Part shown: piece by piece, positions 1 to 8,917 of the stretch
Numbering within the stretch: position 1 is the stretch's first letter
How the letters are laid out: every line of letters begins with the position of its first letter
The notes under the pieces: model-generated
The model's database searches: none
What the model saw: the letters and a program-made list of their open reading frames with translations, nothing else
What the model was told of the DNA's origin: nothing
Translations under genes and position numbers: made by a program
Assembly (NCBI GenBank): GCA_964483455.1
Contig: CAZACK010000008.1
Location: forward strand, 1-64,000
Source of the DNA: CAYZJD01 sp964483455
GTDB lineage: Bacteria > Acidobacteriota > Terriglobia > Bryobacterales > Bryobacteraceae
Reading direction: 5' to 3'
DNA length: 64,000 nt

Positions 1-1697
<1,697 letters not shown>

Positions 1698-1707
1698 GCT
1701 GAATCTA

Positions 1708-1770
1708 ACCGCAGAGTCGCAGAAGACCCAGAGTGATTGGGGGGCTTTGTGTACTCTGTGGCTCGGCGGT
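1708..1770. repeat. Inverted copy pair of a CTCTG/CAGAG dispersed repeat
   Basis: Positions 1708-1733 read ACCGCAGAGTCGCAGAAGAC and onward, and 1753-1770 carry the rough reverse complement (CTCTGTGGCTCGGCGGT). A related copy in the opposite orientation to 1708-1733 lies at 3369-3394, with about 21 of 26 bases matching by eye. The two outer copies bracket the decayed islet between them. Confidence 0.6.
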
Positions 1771-1837
1771 GTGTCCTTCTGTCCGGTCGCAGGCAGGATT
1801 AAGGCGGAACCACAGGAGCAACGGAAAAGGAGGCTTC

Positions 1838-2146
1838 GTGGAGCCTAAATCCATACCACCAAGCGTCAGACCACCCGAGTTGACGCGCAGGATGATCCAG
1901 AACGCTTCTCATGAAATCAATCGTTTCCGGGCAGCCCACGGGGACGAGCCCGAGGTTCAGAGCCTCCTCACCACTGCGCAGAACCTCGTAGACGCCGCAC
2001 GGCGTAGCAACGACGCGAACGATTTCGATGCCGCCGACCGGTGCCTTGAACAAGCTGAGGTCCTTATTCTGGACGCGAAACATGTCACGGCTCGGCTCGA
2101 GGAATTGCAGCAGCGGATTTGCGAAATCTTGCAGGGTAGGCCTTGA
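1838..2146 (+). CDS. Small helical protein of unknown function
   Basis: I do not recognise this 102-residue protein. The GTG start is chosen because AAGGAGG sits at 1827-1833, four bases before it; the frame is open further upstream to 1733, but that stretch overlaps the dispersed repeat and has no ribosome site. The product is hydrophilic, starts with a proline-rich stretch and then looks almost wholly helical, with regularly spaced hydrophobic residues from about residue 15 to the end. There is no signal peptide or membrane segment. It lies alone between nrdJ and a truncated ADP-ribosylglycohydrolase, inside an interval bracketed by inverted repeat copies, so it may be part of a transferred or decaying cassette. 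Confidence 0.5.
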   Translation: MEPKSIPPSVRPPELTRRMIQNASHEINRFRAAHGDEPEVQSLLTTAQNLVDAARRSNDANDFDAADRCLEQAEVLILDAKHVTARLEELQQRICEILQGRP

Positions 2147-2278
2147 CCACACAGACGACCGAGATAAGACCCCCAAAAGGTGGGCTCTTGGTGGGGAGGA
2201 CCGCGCCCGATAGCCTCCGCATCCCGTGCAAGGAGGGGCGTTGGGCATCGGTCGCATCAACACTGGAAAGTGGTTCGC

Positions 2279-3121
2279 GTGAGTTCGAATCGACAATTGC
2301 TTGAGGACGTGGCCGCTTCCGGCGGCATTCGTGTGCGGCTCGGCTCGACGTTTTCAACAATGCCCCGGGAACTGCCGACAGGCTTCGACTTCGGACGGAT
2401 CGAAGGCATGATGCTGGGTCTGGCGATCGGGGATGCGCTTGGGAATACGACCGAGAGCCGCCTCCCCCATGAGAGGTTATTGCACGGAGAGATCCGCGAT
2501 TACCTGGGCGGCAGGGGCTATCCATCCGACGACAGCCAGTTGGCATTCTGGACGCTCGAACAGCTCATTGCGGATCGCGGTTTCATCCCCGAGCAGGTGG
2601 CCCGCCGGTTCGCTCAAGAGCATATCCTTGGCATCGGGAGTCCCGTTCGCCAATTTCTGGCCGCCCTCAAGAGCGGCGCGCCCTGGCAGCAATGCGGGCA
2701 GCACTCCGCCGGTAACGGTGCGCTGATGCGGATCGCGCCCATTCTAATTCCCCATTTGAGAGCACCGTCGCCGCACCTGTGGGCCGACGCGGCGCTGTGC
2801 GCGATGCTCACGCACAACGACTCGGCCGCCGTTGCTTCCGCGGTCGCCTGCGTTGCCTTGCTTTGGGATCTGCTCGGGATGGACACCCCGCCGCCTCCGG
2901 AGTGGTGGCTGTCGCGATTCGTGGAGATTCTGCGCGACCTGGAGTGCGGAGATTCGTACAAGGCCCGCAGCCCTCAACTGGCGAACTTCCAAGGGCCGCT
3001 GTCGAAGCTGATCGAGCAGGAGCTGTCAAGGGCCTATGACCAGGACCTTACTGTTCTGGCCGTGTGCAATCGTTGGTATTCCGGTGACTACCTGCTTGAG
3101 ACAGTTCCCTGCGCTCTCTAG
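2279..3121 (+). pseudogene. ADP-ribosylglycohydrolase family protein, truncated at the C-terminus
   Basis: Members of this family remove ADP-ribose from proteins or small molecules using two metal ions. The N-terminal metal motif region is clear: FGRIEGMMLGLAIGDALGNT near residues 36-55 and a SDDSQ variant of the usual TDDT motif near residue 80. HSAGNGALMRIAPI and MLTHND follow, as in the family. The frame stops with TAG at LLETVPCAL, where family members continue for roughly 50-60 residues that carry the second D-x-D-T metal motif. That part is absent, and the next bases in frame show no resemblance to it, so the enzyme is probably inactive. The GTG at 2279 is a guess; ATG at 2360 is the alternative. 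A hicA remnant abuts the broken end. Confidence 0.7.
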
Positions 3122-3184
3122 TCCGTATGGGGCTGATCGCGAGCGGCTTCGCTCTGCATGGGTCGCTCTTGATCCTACAAGAAT

Positions 3185-3358
3185 CTATGGTGCGCCTTCC
3201 AAAAGGCGAACCAGTTCTTCTGAGCTTAGTTCAGCCTGTCGCAGGATGCTCTTCAGTGTGCCCAGCGGGACTGTCTGGCTGCCGTGGACCGGTACGACGA
3301 CGACTCTTCCCGATCGGGCCTTTCGAAGGTAATGATGACTGCCGCGAACGAGGGTCAG
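3185..3358 (-). pseudogene. hicA-type toxin remnant
   Basis: On the minus strand an open stretch of about 57 codons reads LVRGSHHYLRKARSGRVVVV, then PVHGSQTVPLGTLKSILRQA, and ends at a normal HicA-like C-terminus before TAG (3185-3187). This covers the conserved GSHH, VPVHG and GTLKSILRQA parts of YcfA/HicA mRNA-interferase proteins. About 20 N-terminal residues are missing: an in-frame TAG lies directly upstream at 3359-3361 and the sequence beyond it is the dispersed repeat at 3369-3394. No hicB partner is present. I read this as a broken toxin gene whose 5' end was lost at the repeat. Confidence 0.75.
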
Positions 3359-3368
3359 CTAGACAATT

Positions 3369-3394
3369 CTCTGCGCCCTCCGCGGCTCTGCGGT
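3369..3394. repeat. Second copy of the CTCTG/CAGAG dispersed repeat, opposite orientation
   Basis: The stretch runs from CTCTGCGCC to CTCTGCGGT and is close to the reverse complement of 1708-1733. It marks the right border of the decayed islet and adjoins the truncated 5' end of the hicA remnant. Confidence 0.55.
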
Positions 3395-3492
3395 GAGTTC
3401 TGTCCACGCATCGTAAATGTTTTGTAAAGGTTGCGCGGACATGTAACAGCCCCTGCCCGGCGTCCGTATTTATGGTTGTAAGGAGGGGCAAC

Positions 3493-4029
3493 ATGAAACG
3501 AAGCTCACTGCGATCGATGATTCTGGCCGGCGTTCTGATGGCAGCGCCGGTCCTGGCAAGTGTTCCGGCGTCCGAGAAGGAGCCGGCCAACCTGGCGAAG
3601 AAGGTGCGGCACGAGCTCGTGCTGCTGCCGTTCTACAGCGTGTTCGACAACCTGGCGTTCGAGATCAACGGGAGCAAGGTCACGCTGCTTGGGCAGGTGA
3701 CCCGGCCGACGCTCAAGACGGATTCCGAGCGCGTCGTGAAGCGGGTCGAAGGCGTGACAGCGGTCGAGAACAAGATCGAAGTCCTGCCGGTGTCCACGTT
3801 CGATGACCGCACGCGGCTGCGAGTCTACCGCGCGATTTACGGACAGGGCGCACTGTTCCGGTACAGCCTGCCGCCGCTGGCGTCGATCCGCATCATCGTG
3901 AAGAACGGCGACGTGACCCTCGAAGGCGTGGTGGCGAGCGAGATGGACCGCAACCTCGCCAACATCGCCGCCAACGGCGTGTTCGGCGTGTTCAGCGTCC
4001 GCAACAACCTGAAGGTGTCGAAAGCGTAA
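3493..4029 (+). CDS. Exported BON-domain protein
   Basis: A 178-residue protein with a signal peptide (MKRSSLRSMILAGVLMAAPV, cleavage likely near LASVPAS) and two BON (OsmY/nodulation) domains. The first spans about residues 32-95 (VTLLGQVTRPTLKTDSERVV), the second about residues 105-178 (VTLEGVVASEMDRNLANIAA). BON domains bind phospholipid or envelope surfaces, and OsmY-type proteins act in the periplasm under stress. The ATG at 3493 is chosen because AGGAGGGGC lies just before it and the signal peptide begins there; the longer frame from 3472 adds only leader sequence. It is a single gene ending in a strong hairpin at 4054-4079. Family assignment is firm; the exact role is not known. Confidence 0.8.
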   Translation: MKRSSLRSMILAGVLMAAPVLASVPASEKEPANLAKKVRHELVLLPFYSVFDNLAFEINGSKVTLLGQVTRPTLKTDSERVVKRVEGVTAVENKIEVLPVSTFDDRTRLRVYRAIYGQGALFRYSLPPLASIRIIVKNGDVTLEGVVASEMDRNLANIAANGVFGVFSVRNNLKVSKA

Positions 4030-4053
4030 GACCCAAGCGGTCCTTCAAATCCC

Positions 4054-4079
4054 GGGCGGCTCCCTCAGCGGAGCCGCCC
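4054..4079. terminator. Hairpin after the BON gene
   Basis: A perfect 10-bp stem, GGGCGGCTCC paired with GGAGCCGCCC, with a six-base loop. It starts 25 bases after the BON stop codon and is followed by a modest T-rich stretch. Probably the forward terminator between two convergent transcription units. Confidence 0.65.
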
Positions 4080-4102
4080 GCTCTGTCTTCTTGGCGCAAA
4101 CG

Positions 4103-4199
4103 AAAAACCCCCGCGTCTGGGTCCGCGGGGGTTCACTCAGAGGGGCTGGCGACGAGCTGGGCCTCGTCGCCGGGGATGCTAAAGTATTAGCACTTGGTT
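4103..4199 (-). ncRNA. Candidate small RNA of about 97 nt with its own promoter and terminator
   Basis: On the minus strand a good promoter (4206-4234) would start a transcript near 4199. Three hairpins follow: a 5-bp stem (4178-4182 with 4187-4191), a 9-bp stem GGCGACGAG/CTCGTCGCC (4148-4156 with 4163-4171), and a 10-bp GC-rich stem (4106-4115 with 4124-4133) that runs straight into five U residues (4103-4107), an intrinsic terminator. No open frame with a ribosome site fits inside. It lies between convergent genes and far from any start codon downstream, so a leader or attenuator is unlikely. I know no family with this sequence; the RNA is inferred from promoter plus structure only. Confidence 0.5.
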
Positions 4200-4205
4200 G
4201 CTTTC

Positions 4206-4234
4206 AATATACGACATTCAAGCCTGTTTGTCTA
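4206..4234 (-). promoter_or_regulatory. Sigma-70-type promoter for the candidate small RNA
   Basis: Reading the minus strand, TAGACA (4229-4234) and TATATT (4206-4211) are separated by exactly 17 bases. Each matches the sigma-70 consensus at five of six positions. The nearby AT-rich sequence stands out against the GC-rich surroundings. Confidence 0.55.
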
Positions 4235-4316
4235 GTCCCCCTAACGAAAAAATTGAAAAAATCTTGAGATCTTGAGGTCCCAATCTCGCCCTGCCCGCCT
4301 TGAGACATGGAATTCC

Positions 4317-4919
4317 TTATTTTTGTTTGGCTTGCTGCAGCATCCGGGCGCGCTCGTGGTCCCGGACGAGCTGCCGGGTGATCTTGTCGGCCACGTCGGC
4401 GCTTGCCCCCCGGAACTTCCCACCCAGGCTCTCCTGGGTGGTGGACCACAGCACGTCGCCGTCCTTGCCGACGATTCGCACCGAGGCCGACGCCTCGTGC
4501 TTCCGCTCCGCGCGACGGACCGACTCCTGATCGCTAATGGAAACCCCGCTGTAGCGGCTGCGCCTGTCCGAGGAGGACTTGTCAGGGTCCGCGCCGGCGC
4601 CGAGAGAAGCTCGCGCGCTGATGCCTTCGCTCGAGGAGAACGTATCGGTGAAGACCAAGTCCTCGGCCGAGCCCCGCAGGAAGGCGTCGGCTCGTTCCTC
4701 GTTCTCCGTGATAACAAAGAGCTTAGTCGCCTGGAGGCTGCTGATGATCATGTCCCGAAGCTGCGCCGCCGTGTCCCCTCCGCCAAAGCGATCCACGTAG
4801 AGACGGCGCACATCCACGAGGCGCGCGAGCGTTTCCTCTTCGACGGACGGTTTTGGGGGCGGACTCTGCCCCTCGGCCCAGGCGGCCAGCAGCACTGCCA
4901 CAGCCCGCATCCACGCCAC
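4317..4919 (-). CDS. Exported protein of unknown function (possibly LpoB/CsgG-like fold)
   Basis: A 200-residue protein with an N-terminal hydrophobic signal (MRAVAVLLAAWAEGQ) and no lipobox cysteine. The middle reads like small periplasmic lipoprotein-type domains that assemble from a short-lived strand/helix unit: LARLVDVRRLYVDRFGGGDT, LRDMIISSLQATKLFVITEN, then RADAFLRGSAEDLVFTDTF, and a C-terminal part ASVRIVGKDGDVLWSTTQES. This order (helix, F/V-I-T-E strand, ADAfLrGs-like strand) resembles CsgG/LpoB/GNA1162-type proteins, but I hold that only as a possibility. The start ATG lies three bases after the stop of the gene at 4922-5377, so the two are one operon. A T-rich stretch after the stop, near 4245-4265, may end transcription. 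Confidence 0.6.
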   Translation of the reverse strand: MAWMRAVAVLLAAWAEGQSPPPKPSVEEETLARLVDVRRLYVDRFGGGDTAAQLRDMIISSLQATKLFVITENEERADAFLRGSAEDLVFTDTFSSSEGISARASLGAGADPDKSSSDRRSRYSGVSISDQESVRRAERKHEASASVRIVGKDGDVLWSTTQESLGGKFRGASADVADKITRQLVRDHERARMLQQAKQK

Positions 4920-4921
4920 GG

Positions 4922-5377
4922 CTACCCGCCGCCCTTCCGGGCCTCATCGTCCTGGTGCTGGACTTTCCGGCCGGTTTTGGCCTCCAGGCTCGCCAGGACC
5001 GCCCGCACATCGTCCTTGTCCAACCGCAGCACCATGGCCTGCTGCCGGCCCTGCCCATCCGTGTAGCCCACCGTCAGAAAGTGGCTCCGCTTCTTGCTCA
5101 GCAGGAAGATGGGCGAGACGATGATGGCCATCGCCAGCCGCCGGCTCGCCTTCTGCCCGTACTCCAGAAGGTTGACGGATTCATAGGGAACCTGAATGGT
5201 GATCCCGGCAGTCTGAAGAAACAGGGCGTCGTCGAAAGTAGTATGGAGGATGGCGTCCGTCCTCACCGGCAGCGAAGCGATTGTGCCGCCGACGTAATCG
5301 ACGCGGTTCCCCTTCCGCTCCGCGCCCGTCCCGGCGCCGGCCAGCACAAGAACAGTGATCGCCGCACGGGTCCACAT
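4922..5377 (-). CDS. Exported or membrane-bound protein of unknown function
   Basis: A 151-residue protein that I cannot name. It begins with a signal sequence (MWTRAAITVLVLAGAGTGAE). A beta-rich part follows, VDYVGGTIASLPVRTDAILH and ITIQVPYESVNLLEYGQKAS, in which VPYESVNLLEYG looks like the strand of a small PH-like barrel. A second hydrophobic segment, RRLAMAIIVSPIFLLSKKRS, near residues 80-98 could be a membrane anchor or a buried helix. It ends with VLRLDKDDVRAVLASLEAKTG and a charged tail. It is the first gene of a two-gene operon with 4317-4919 (three-base gap). The partner is also exported, so a shared envelope function is likely. Confidence 0.55.
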   Translation of the reverse strand: MWTRAAITVLVLAGAGTGAERKGNRVDYVGGTIASLPVRTDAILHTTFDDALFLQTAGITIQVPYESVNLLEYGQKASRRLAMAIIVSPIFLLSKKRSHFLTVGYTDGQGRQQAMVLRLDKDDVRAVLASLEAKTGRKVQHQDDEARKGGG

Positions 5378-5500
5378 GAGGAAGCAGCCGCCTCATACCA
5401 GTAGTGGTCCGCGTGAGCGGAGATTCTCACGCCCGTCCGCGGCGGGACGGAATAATGCCGTCAAACAAGAGTATCTTGGAGTGTTGAGGGGCTGGAGAAG

Positions 5501-6127
5501 ATGTCATTCCATCCGACGGCAGTCGTCCTATGTTTGCTGCTCGGCCTGACCGCCTGGGCGAACGAGCACCTCTCCGAGCGGATGCCAGCGCGAGACGGGG
5601 AAACTTGCCACATCTGCAACGGCAAGGTCGGCAAAGGGGATGCCGCCTATCTTGCCAGCGGACAGAGGGTGGCGCTCCACGCTGCCGACTGCTGCGAGGG
5701 GAAGTTCTTGAAAGATTCCCAGGTCCACACGGCGTCTCTTCGCCCCAACAGCATTCAGGCTGTCGCGGTGGCCGGTGTCGGCCTGGCAAGCCGCTGGATG
5801 TGGTTTGGAATCTATGTCTTGGCCGGACTGGTGTTCGGCGGTTTCACAGCCCACCTTGCCGTGCGCAAGGGATACTCGCCCGCCGGCTGGTTCCTGCGGG
5901 GCTTTGTTCTCCTTGGCGGAGCCTATCTGTACCTTTGCCGGAAACCGGCTCGTCCGGGAGCCTCTAGCGCTCCAGTCGGACTCGCCAAAGTGCCCCTGAC
6001 TTCCCAGCCGGTGGCCTGCCCCGCGTGCGGTGAGCCGAACCACCCGTCGGCCTCCCAATGCCTGGCCTGCGGCGGCCGCATGCTGCCACGGGTGGCATCC
6101 GAAGTAGAAGCCCTCAAGCATTCCTGA
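5501..6127 (+). CDS. Membrane protein with CxxC centre and C-terminal zinc ribbon
   Basis: A 208-residue protein with a signal peptide or first membrane helix (AVVLCLLLGLTAWA), a cysteine-containing exported part (ETCHICNGKVGKGDAAYLAS and ADCCEGKFL), and a membrane pair around residues 95-150 (WMWFGIYVLAGLVFGGFTAH and GWFLRGFVLLGGAYLYLC). A zinc ribbon CPACGEPNHPSASQCLACGG follows at about residues 170-190. CHIC plus a later Cys-Cys could bind metal, haem or a thiol partner; this is inference. The start is supported by GGAG just upstream. The stop is five bases before the flavoprotein-polyferredoxin gene, so it is likely the first gene of the redox operon 5501-10486. No named family recognised. 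Confidence 0.65.
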   Translation: MSFHPTAVVLCLLLGLTAWANEHLSERMPARDGETCHICNGKVGKGDAAYLASGQRVALHAADCCEGKFLKDSQVHTASLRPNSIQAVAVAGVGLASRWMWFGIYVLAGLVFGGFTAHLAVRKGYSPAGWFLRGFVLLGGAYLYLCRKPARPGASSAPVGLAKVPLTSQPVACPACGEPNHPSASQCLACGGRMLPRVASEVEALKHS

Positions 6128-6131
6128 CGCC

Positions 6132-8438
6132 ATGCTGCATCGAATTCGCAATCTCGCCGCCGGCATCCTCAACAGCCCGAACATGCCTTCCCGCCGGCCG
6201 GCAGTGAATCAGCACAACGAGAGCAACATCAAAGGGCTGTATGTCATAGGAGACCTCGCCGGCGCGCCGGTGGTGAAGCTCGCGATGGAGCAGGGTAACG
6301 ACGTCGCCCTTCACATTGCCTCCAAGCCGGACGCGAAGAGCTCGGATCCGCACGAGTACGACCTAATCGTCGCCGGCGCGGGAGCTGCCGGGCTGAATGC
6401 GGCGCTGGTGGCCCAGGAGCGCGGCCTGCGGGTGCTGGTTCTCGAGAAGAACCGTATCGCCAACACCATCGAGGATTTCCCCGAAGGGAAGTGGGTCTAT
6501 GCGGAGCCCGACTCCCGCCCGCCGAAAGGCAAACTCTGGCTCGACGGCGCCCGCAAGGAAGACCTGGTCGCCCGCTGGCAGCAGATTATCGAGGAGAACC
6601 ACCTCGGCGTCCGAACAATGGAGGGCGTCACCGCCATCGCCCGGGAAAGATCCGGAGGCTTCCTCGTCAAGACGGCGAAGGGGGAGTACCGGGCAAGGCG
6701 CGTCGTGCTGGCAACCGGACAGCGCGGCAATCCCAGGAAGCTGAACGTGCCGGGCGAGGACCGCGAGCAGGTCTATCACCGGCTCTACAGCCCGAAGCAC
6801 TACCACGACGAGGACATCCTGATCGTCGGCGGCGGCAACAGCGCCATCGAAGCCGCTCTCGTCCTGTCGGAGCAAAACCGCGTCACGCTGTCCTACCGCG
6901 GCTCGGAGTTCAGCCGCCTTTTCAAAGACAACGAGCGCAAGCTCAACGAGGCGATCGCCGCCGGCAGGATCAAAGTGATTCTCAACTCCTCGGTTGTGGA
7001 ATTCGGCGAACAATCCTATCGACTCGCCGTCCAGCGGGATGGCAAGAAGGAAACGCTCCAGCTCCCCTACCGGCATGCGTTCGTGCTCATCGGCGCCGAG
7101 GTGCCGGCCGACTTCCTGCGGTCGCTCGGCATCAAGTTGGAGAACGACTGGACGGGCAACCACTGGCTGGCTGCCGGGCTGTCGGCGGCCACGCTGTTCG
7201 GCCTGTGGTTGTGGGGCGGCCACACCGGCATCCCCTGGCTGGCCGGCTGGAAACTCCTGGGCGGGCTGCTCGCGCTGGCTGCCGCCGGCGGGCTGCTGGC
7301 TTCCGGATTCCGCGGCAGCCGGTTCGCCTGGCTGGGGCTCTCGTTTCTCCTCGCCTACACTATCTACGGCGCCAAACTTGGCGAGAACGTAGAGTTTTGG
7401 CCGTACCGCGGCTGGGGCTACAAGGCGTTGTCGTTCTTCGACCGTCCCTGGTCCTTCTGGTACACCGTCCTCTACACGGTCGTGATGAGCGTGTTCGGCC
7501 TTCAGGCGCTGAAGCGCTGGGGGCTCGACAAGAAGGACCCTTTCCAGATCTGGCGCTACGTCAGCCTGCTCAGCTTTCAGTGGATCTTCTTCTTCCTGAT
7601 CCCGGAGTTCCTGTTCCGCTGGGCGGTGCAGTACGAGTGGGTCGGATCGAGGCTCGCGCACGATCCCGTCTTCGCGCAGCAGGCGTGGCGCTCCTACGGG
7701 ATCGTCCTGGCCTGGCCGCTGTTCTTCTACACGTTCTTCGGCTCGCCACACCAGATCTGGGTGGTGTGGGGCGTCCTGCTCAGCTTCGTCCTCATCCCGA
7801 TCCTCGTGTTGTTCCACGGGAAGCGTTACTGCTCGTGGATCTGCGGCTGCGGCGGGCTGGCGGAGACGCTCGGCGACCGCTGGCGTCACCTGGCGCCGAA
7901 GGGCAAGACCAGCATCCGCTGGGAGGTCATGAACATGGTGGTGCTGGTGGCGGCCGTGGCCGTTACCGCGGCGGTGCTCCTCCGCGACATCGTGGACATT
8001 CTGAGAACACCGTCCGGCTATGCCGTTCTCTGGTACCGGCTGATCGCCGACGTCTGGCTGGTCGGGATTCTGCCGGTCACGCTGTATCCGTTCTTCGGCG
8101 GAAAGGTCTGGTGCCGGTACTGGTGTCCGCTGGCGAAGTTGATGCACCTGTTCAGCGCCGCGTTCACGCGGCTCAAGGTCAGCCGGTTCGCCATTCATGC
8201 GAACGACAAGTGCATCGCGTGCGGGGAGTGCTCCCGGAATTGCCAGGTCGGCATCGACGTCATGAGATTCGCACTCAGGCAAGAGGTGTTGGACAACTAC
8301 AACAGTTCTTGCATCGGGTGTGGCATTTGCGTCACGGTTTGCCCGATGGACGTGCTCGCCTTCGCTCCGCAATCCGCTTCCGCAACCCGTCTCGTTCAGA
8401 TAGCATCTAATTCCAACGTGGGGGTGTTGACACGATGA
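6132..8438 (+). CDS. Flavoprotein (thioredoxin-reductase-like) fused to membrane polyferredoxin
   Basis: A 768-residue fusion. The first 40 residues contain GLYVIGDLAG, a motif normally near the C-terminus of thioredoxin-reductase-like enzymes. Then come an FAD-binding GAGAAG at 82-87 and an NAD(P)-binding ILIVGGGNSAIEAAL near 229-243. From about residue 340 several membrane helices follow, with the NapH/NosR-type cysteine motifs CSWICGCGG (near 567) and CRYWCPLAKL (near 659). Two [4Fe-4S] clusters end the protein: CIACGECSRNCQVG near 694 and CIGCGICVTVCP near 727. This suggests electrons moving between NAD(P)H and a membrane quinone or periplasmic partner; the direction is unknown. There is no active-site CxxC of true thioredoxin reductase in the flavin part. 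Its stop overlaps the next start. Confidence 0.85.
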   Translation: MLHRIRNLAAGILNSPNMPSRRPAVNQHNESNIKGLYVIGDLAGAPVVKLAMEQGNDVALHIASKPDAKSSDPHEYDLIVAGAGAAGLNAALVAQERGLRVLVLEKNRIANTIEDFPEGKWVYAEPDSRPPKGKLWLDGARKEDLVARWQQIIEENHLGVRTMEGVTAIARERSGGFLVKTAKGEYRARRVVLATGQRGNPRKLNVPGEDREQVYHRLYSPKHYHDEDILIVGGGNSAIEAALVLSEQNRVTLSYRGSEFSRLFKDNERKLNEAIAAGRIKVILNSSVVEFGEQSYRLAVQRDGKKETLQLPYRHAFVLIGAEVPADFLRSLGIKLENDWTGNHWLAAGLSAATLFGLWLWGGHTGIPWLAGWKLLGGLLALAAAGGLLASGFRGSRFAWLGLSFLLAYTIYGAKLGENVEFWPYRGWGYKALSFFDRPWSFWYTVLYTVVMSVFGLQALKRWGLDKKDPFQIWRYVSLLSFQWIFFFLIPEFLFRWAVQYEWVGSRLAHDPVFAQQAWRSYGIVLAWPLFFYTFFGSPHQIWVVWGVLLSFVLIPILVLFHGKRYCSWICGCGGLAETLGDRWRHLAPKGKTSIRWEVMNMVVLVAAVAVTAAVLLRDIVDILRTPSGYAVLWYRLIADVWLVGILPVTLYPFFGGKVWCRYWCPLAKLMHLFSAAFTRLKVSRFAIHANDKCIACGECSRNCQVGIDVMRFALRQEVLDNYNSSCIGCGICVTVCPMDVLAFAPQSASATRLVQIASNSNVGVLTR

Positions 8439-8917
8439 GGTGTGTTCACAGACTGGGACTGATGGGATTTCTGCTGCTGGCTTCGTTGGCCGCGTCGCTT
8501 CACGCCGCGGATGTCGATCTGCGAATGGATCGCCTGGCGGATTCGTTGAACCTGCTGCGGTCCGAAGACCGCGCGGTTGTCGAGGAAGCCGTCGACTTGA
8601 TCCGGAAGGGCGAGAACACGCTGGCCTTGGGACGCCTGACGGCGCTGAACGCCGCCAATCCTCAGAATTCCTCGCTGCGGATTCTCACCGCCTACGCGCT
8701 GCTTCAGGCGGGCAACTTCCTGGGCGCTTTCGACGAGGCAAAGAAGGCGGAAAAGGCTCCCGATGGCAACAGTTACAAGTGTTGGTTCCTGGCCAAGGTC
8801 GCTCTGCTGGCCGGAGACAAGACCGTGTGCAAGCGCGAAATCAAGCATGCGAAGTCGGTGGGCGATATGGCGGCGGACGTGAAGGCGCTGGAGAAGGAGC
8901 TGAAGGGGAAGAACTGA
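8435..8917 (+). CDS. Exported helical-repeat (TPR-like) protein
   Basis: A 160-residue protein with signal peptide (LGLMGFLLLASLAASLHAAD, cleavage after HAA). The rest is helical with TPR-like spacing: AVDLIRKGENTLALGRLTAL, NAANPQNSSLRILTAYALLQ and AGNFLGAFDEAKKAEKA. The ATG overlaps the stop of the polyferredoxin gene (ATGA at 8435-8438), and its own TGA overlaps the next ATG. Such tight coupling suggests a fixed ratio with its neighbours, perhaps as a scaffold or chaperone for the redox proteins; that role is inferred from position only. Confidence 0.65.
   Translation: MRCVHRLGLMGFLLLASLAASLHAADVDLRMDRLADSLNLLRSEDRAVVEEAVDLIRKGENTLALGRLTALNAANPQNSSLRILTAYALLQAGNFLGAFDEAKKAEKAPDGNSYKCWFLAKVALLAGDKTVCKREIKHAKSVGDMAADVKALEKELKGKN

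Noticed and set aside
4106..4133. Hairpin considered as attenuator of an amino-acid operon
   Set aside because: Nothing on the minus strand downstream starts within range (the next frame is the convergent BON gene), so it would have no gene to control.
6363..8372. 669-codon open frame on the minus strand
   Set aside because: Antisense to the flavoprotein-polyferredoxin gene. GC-rich coding DNA often leaves the opposite strand open; the translation is low in hydrophobic order and shows no family motif.
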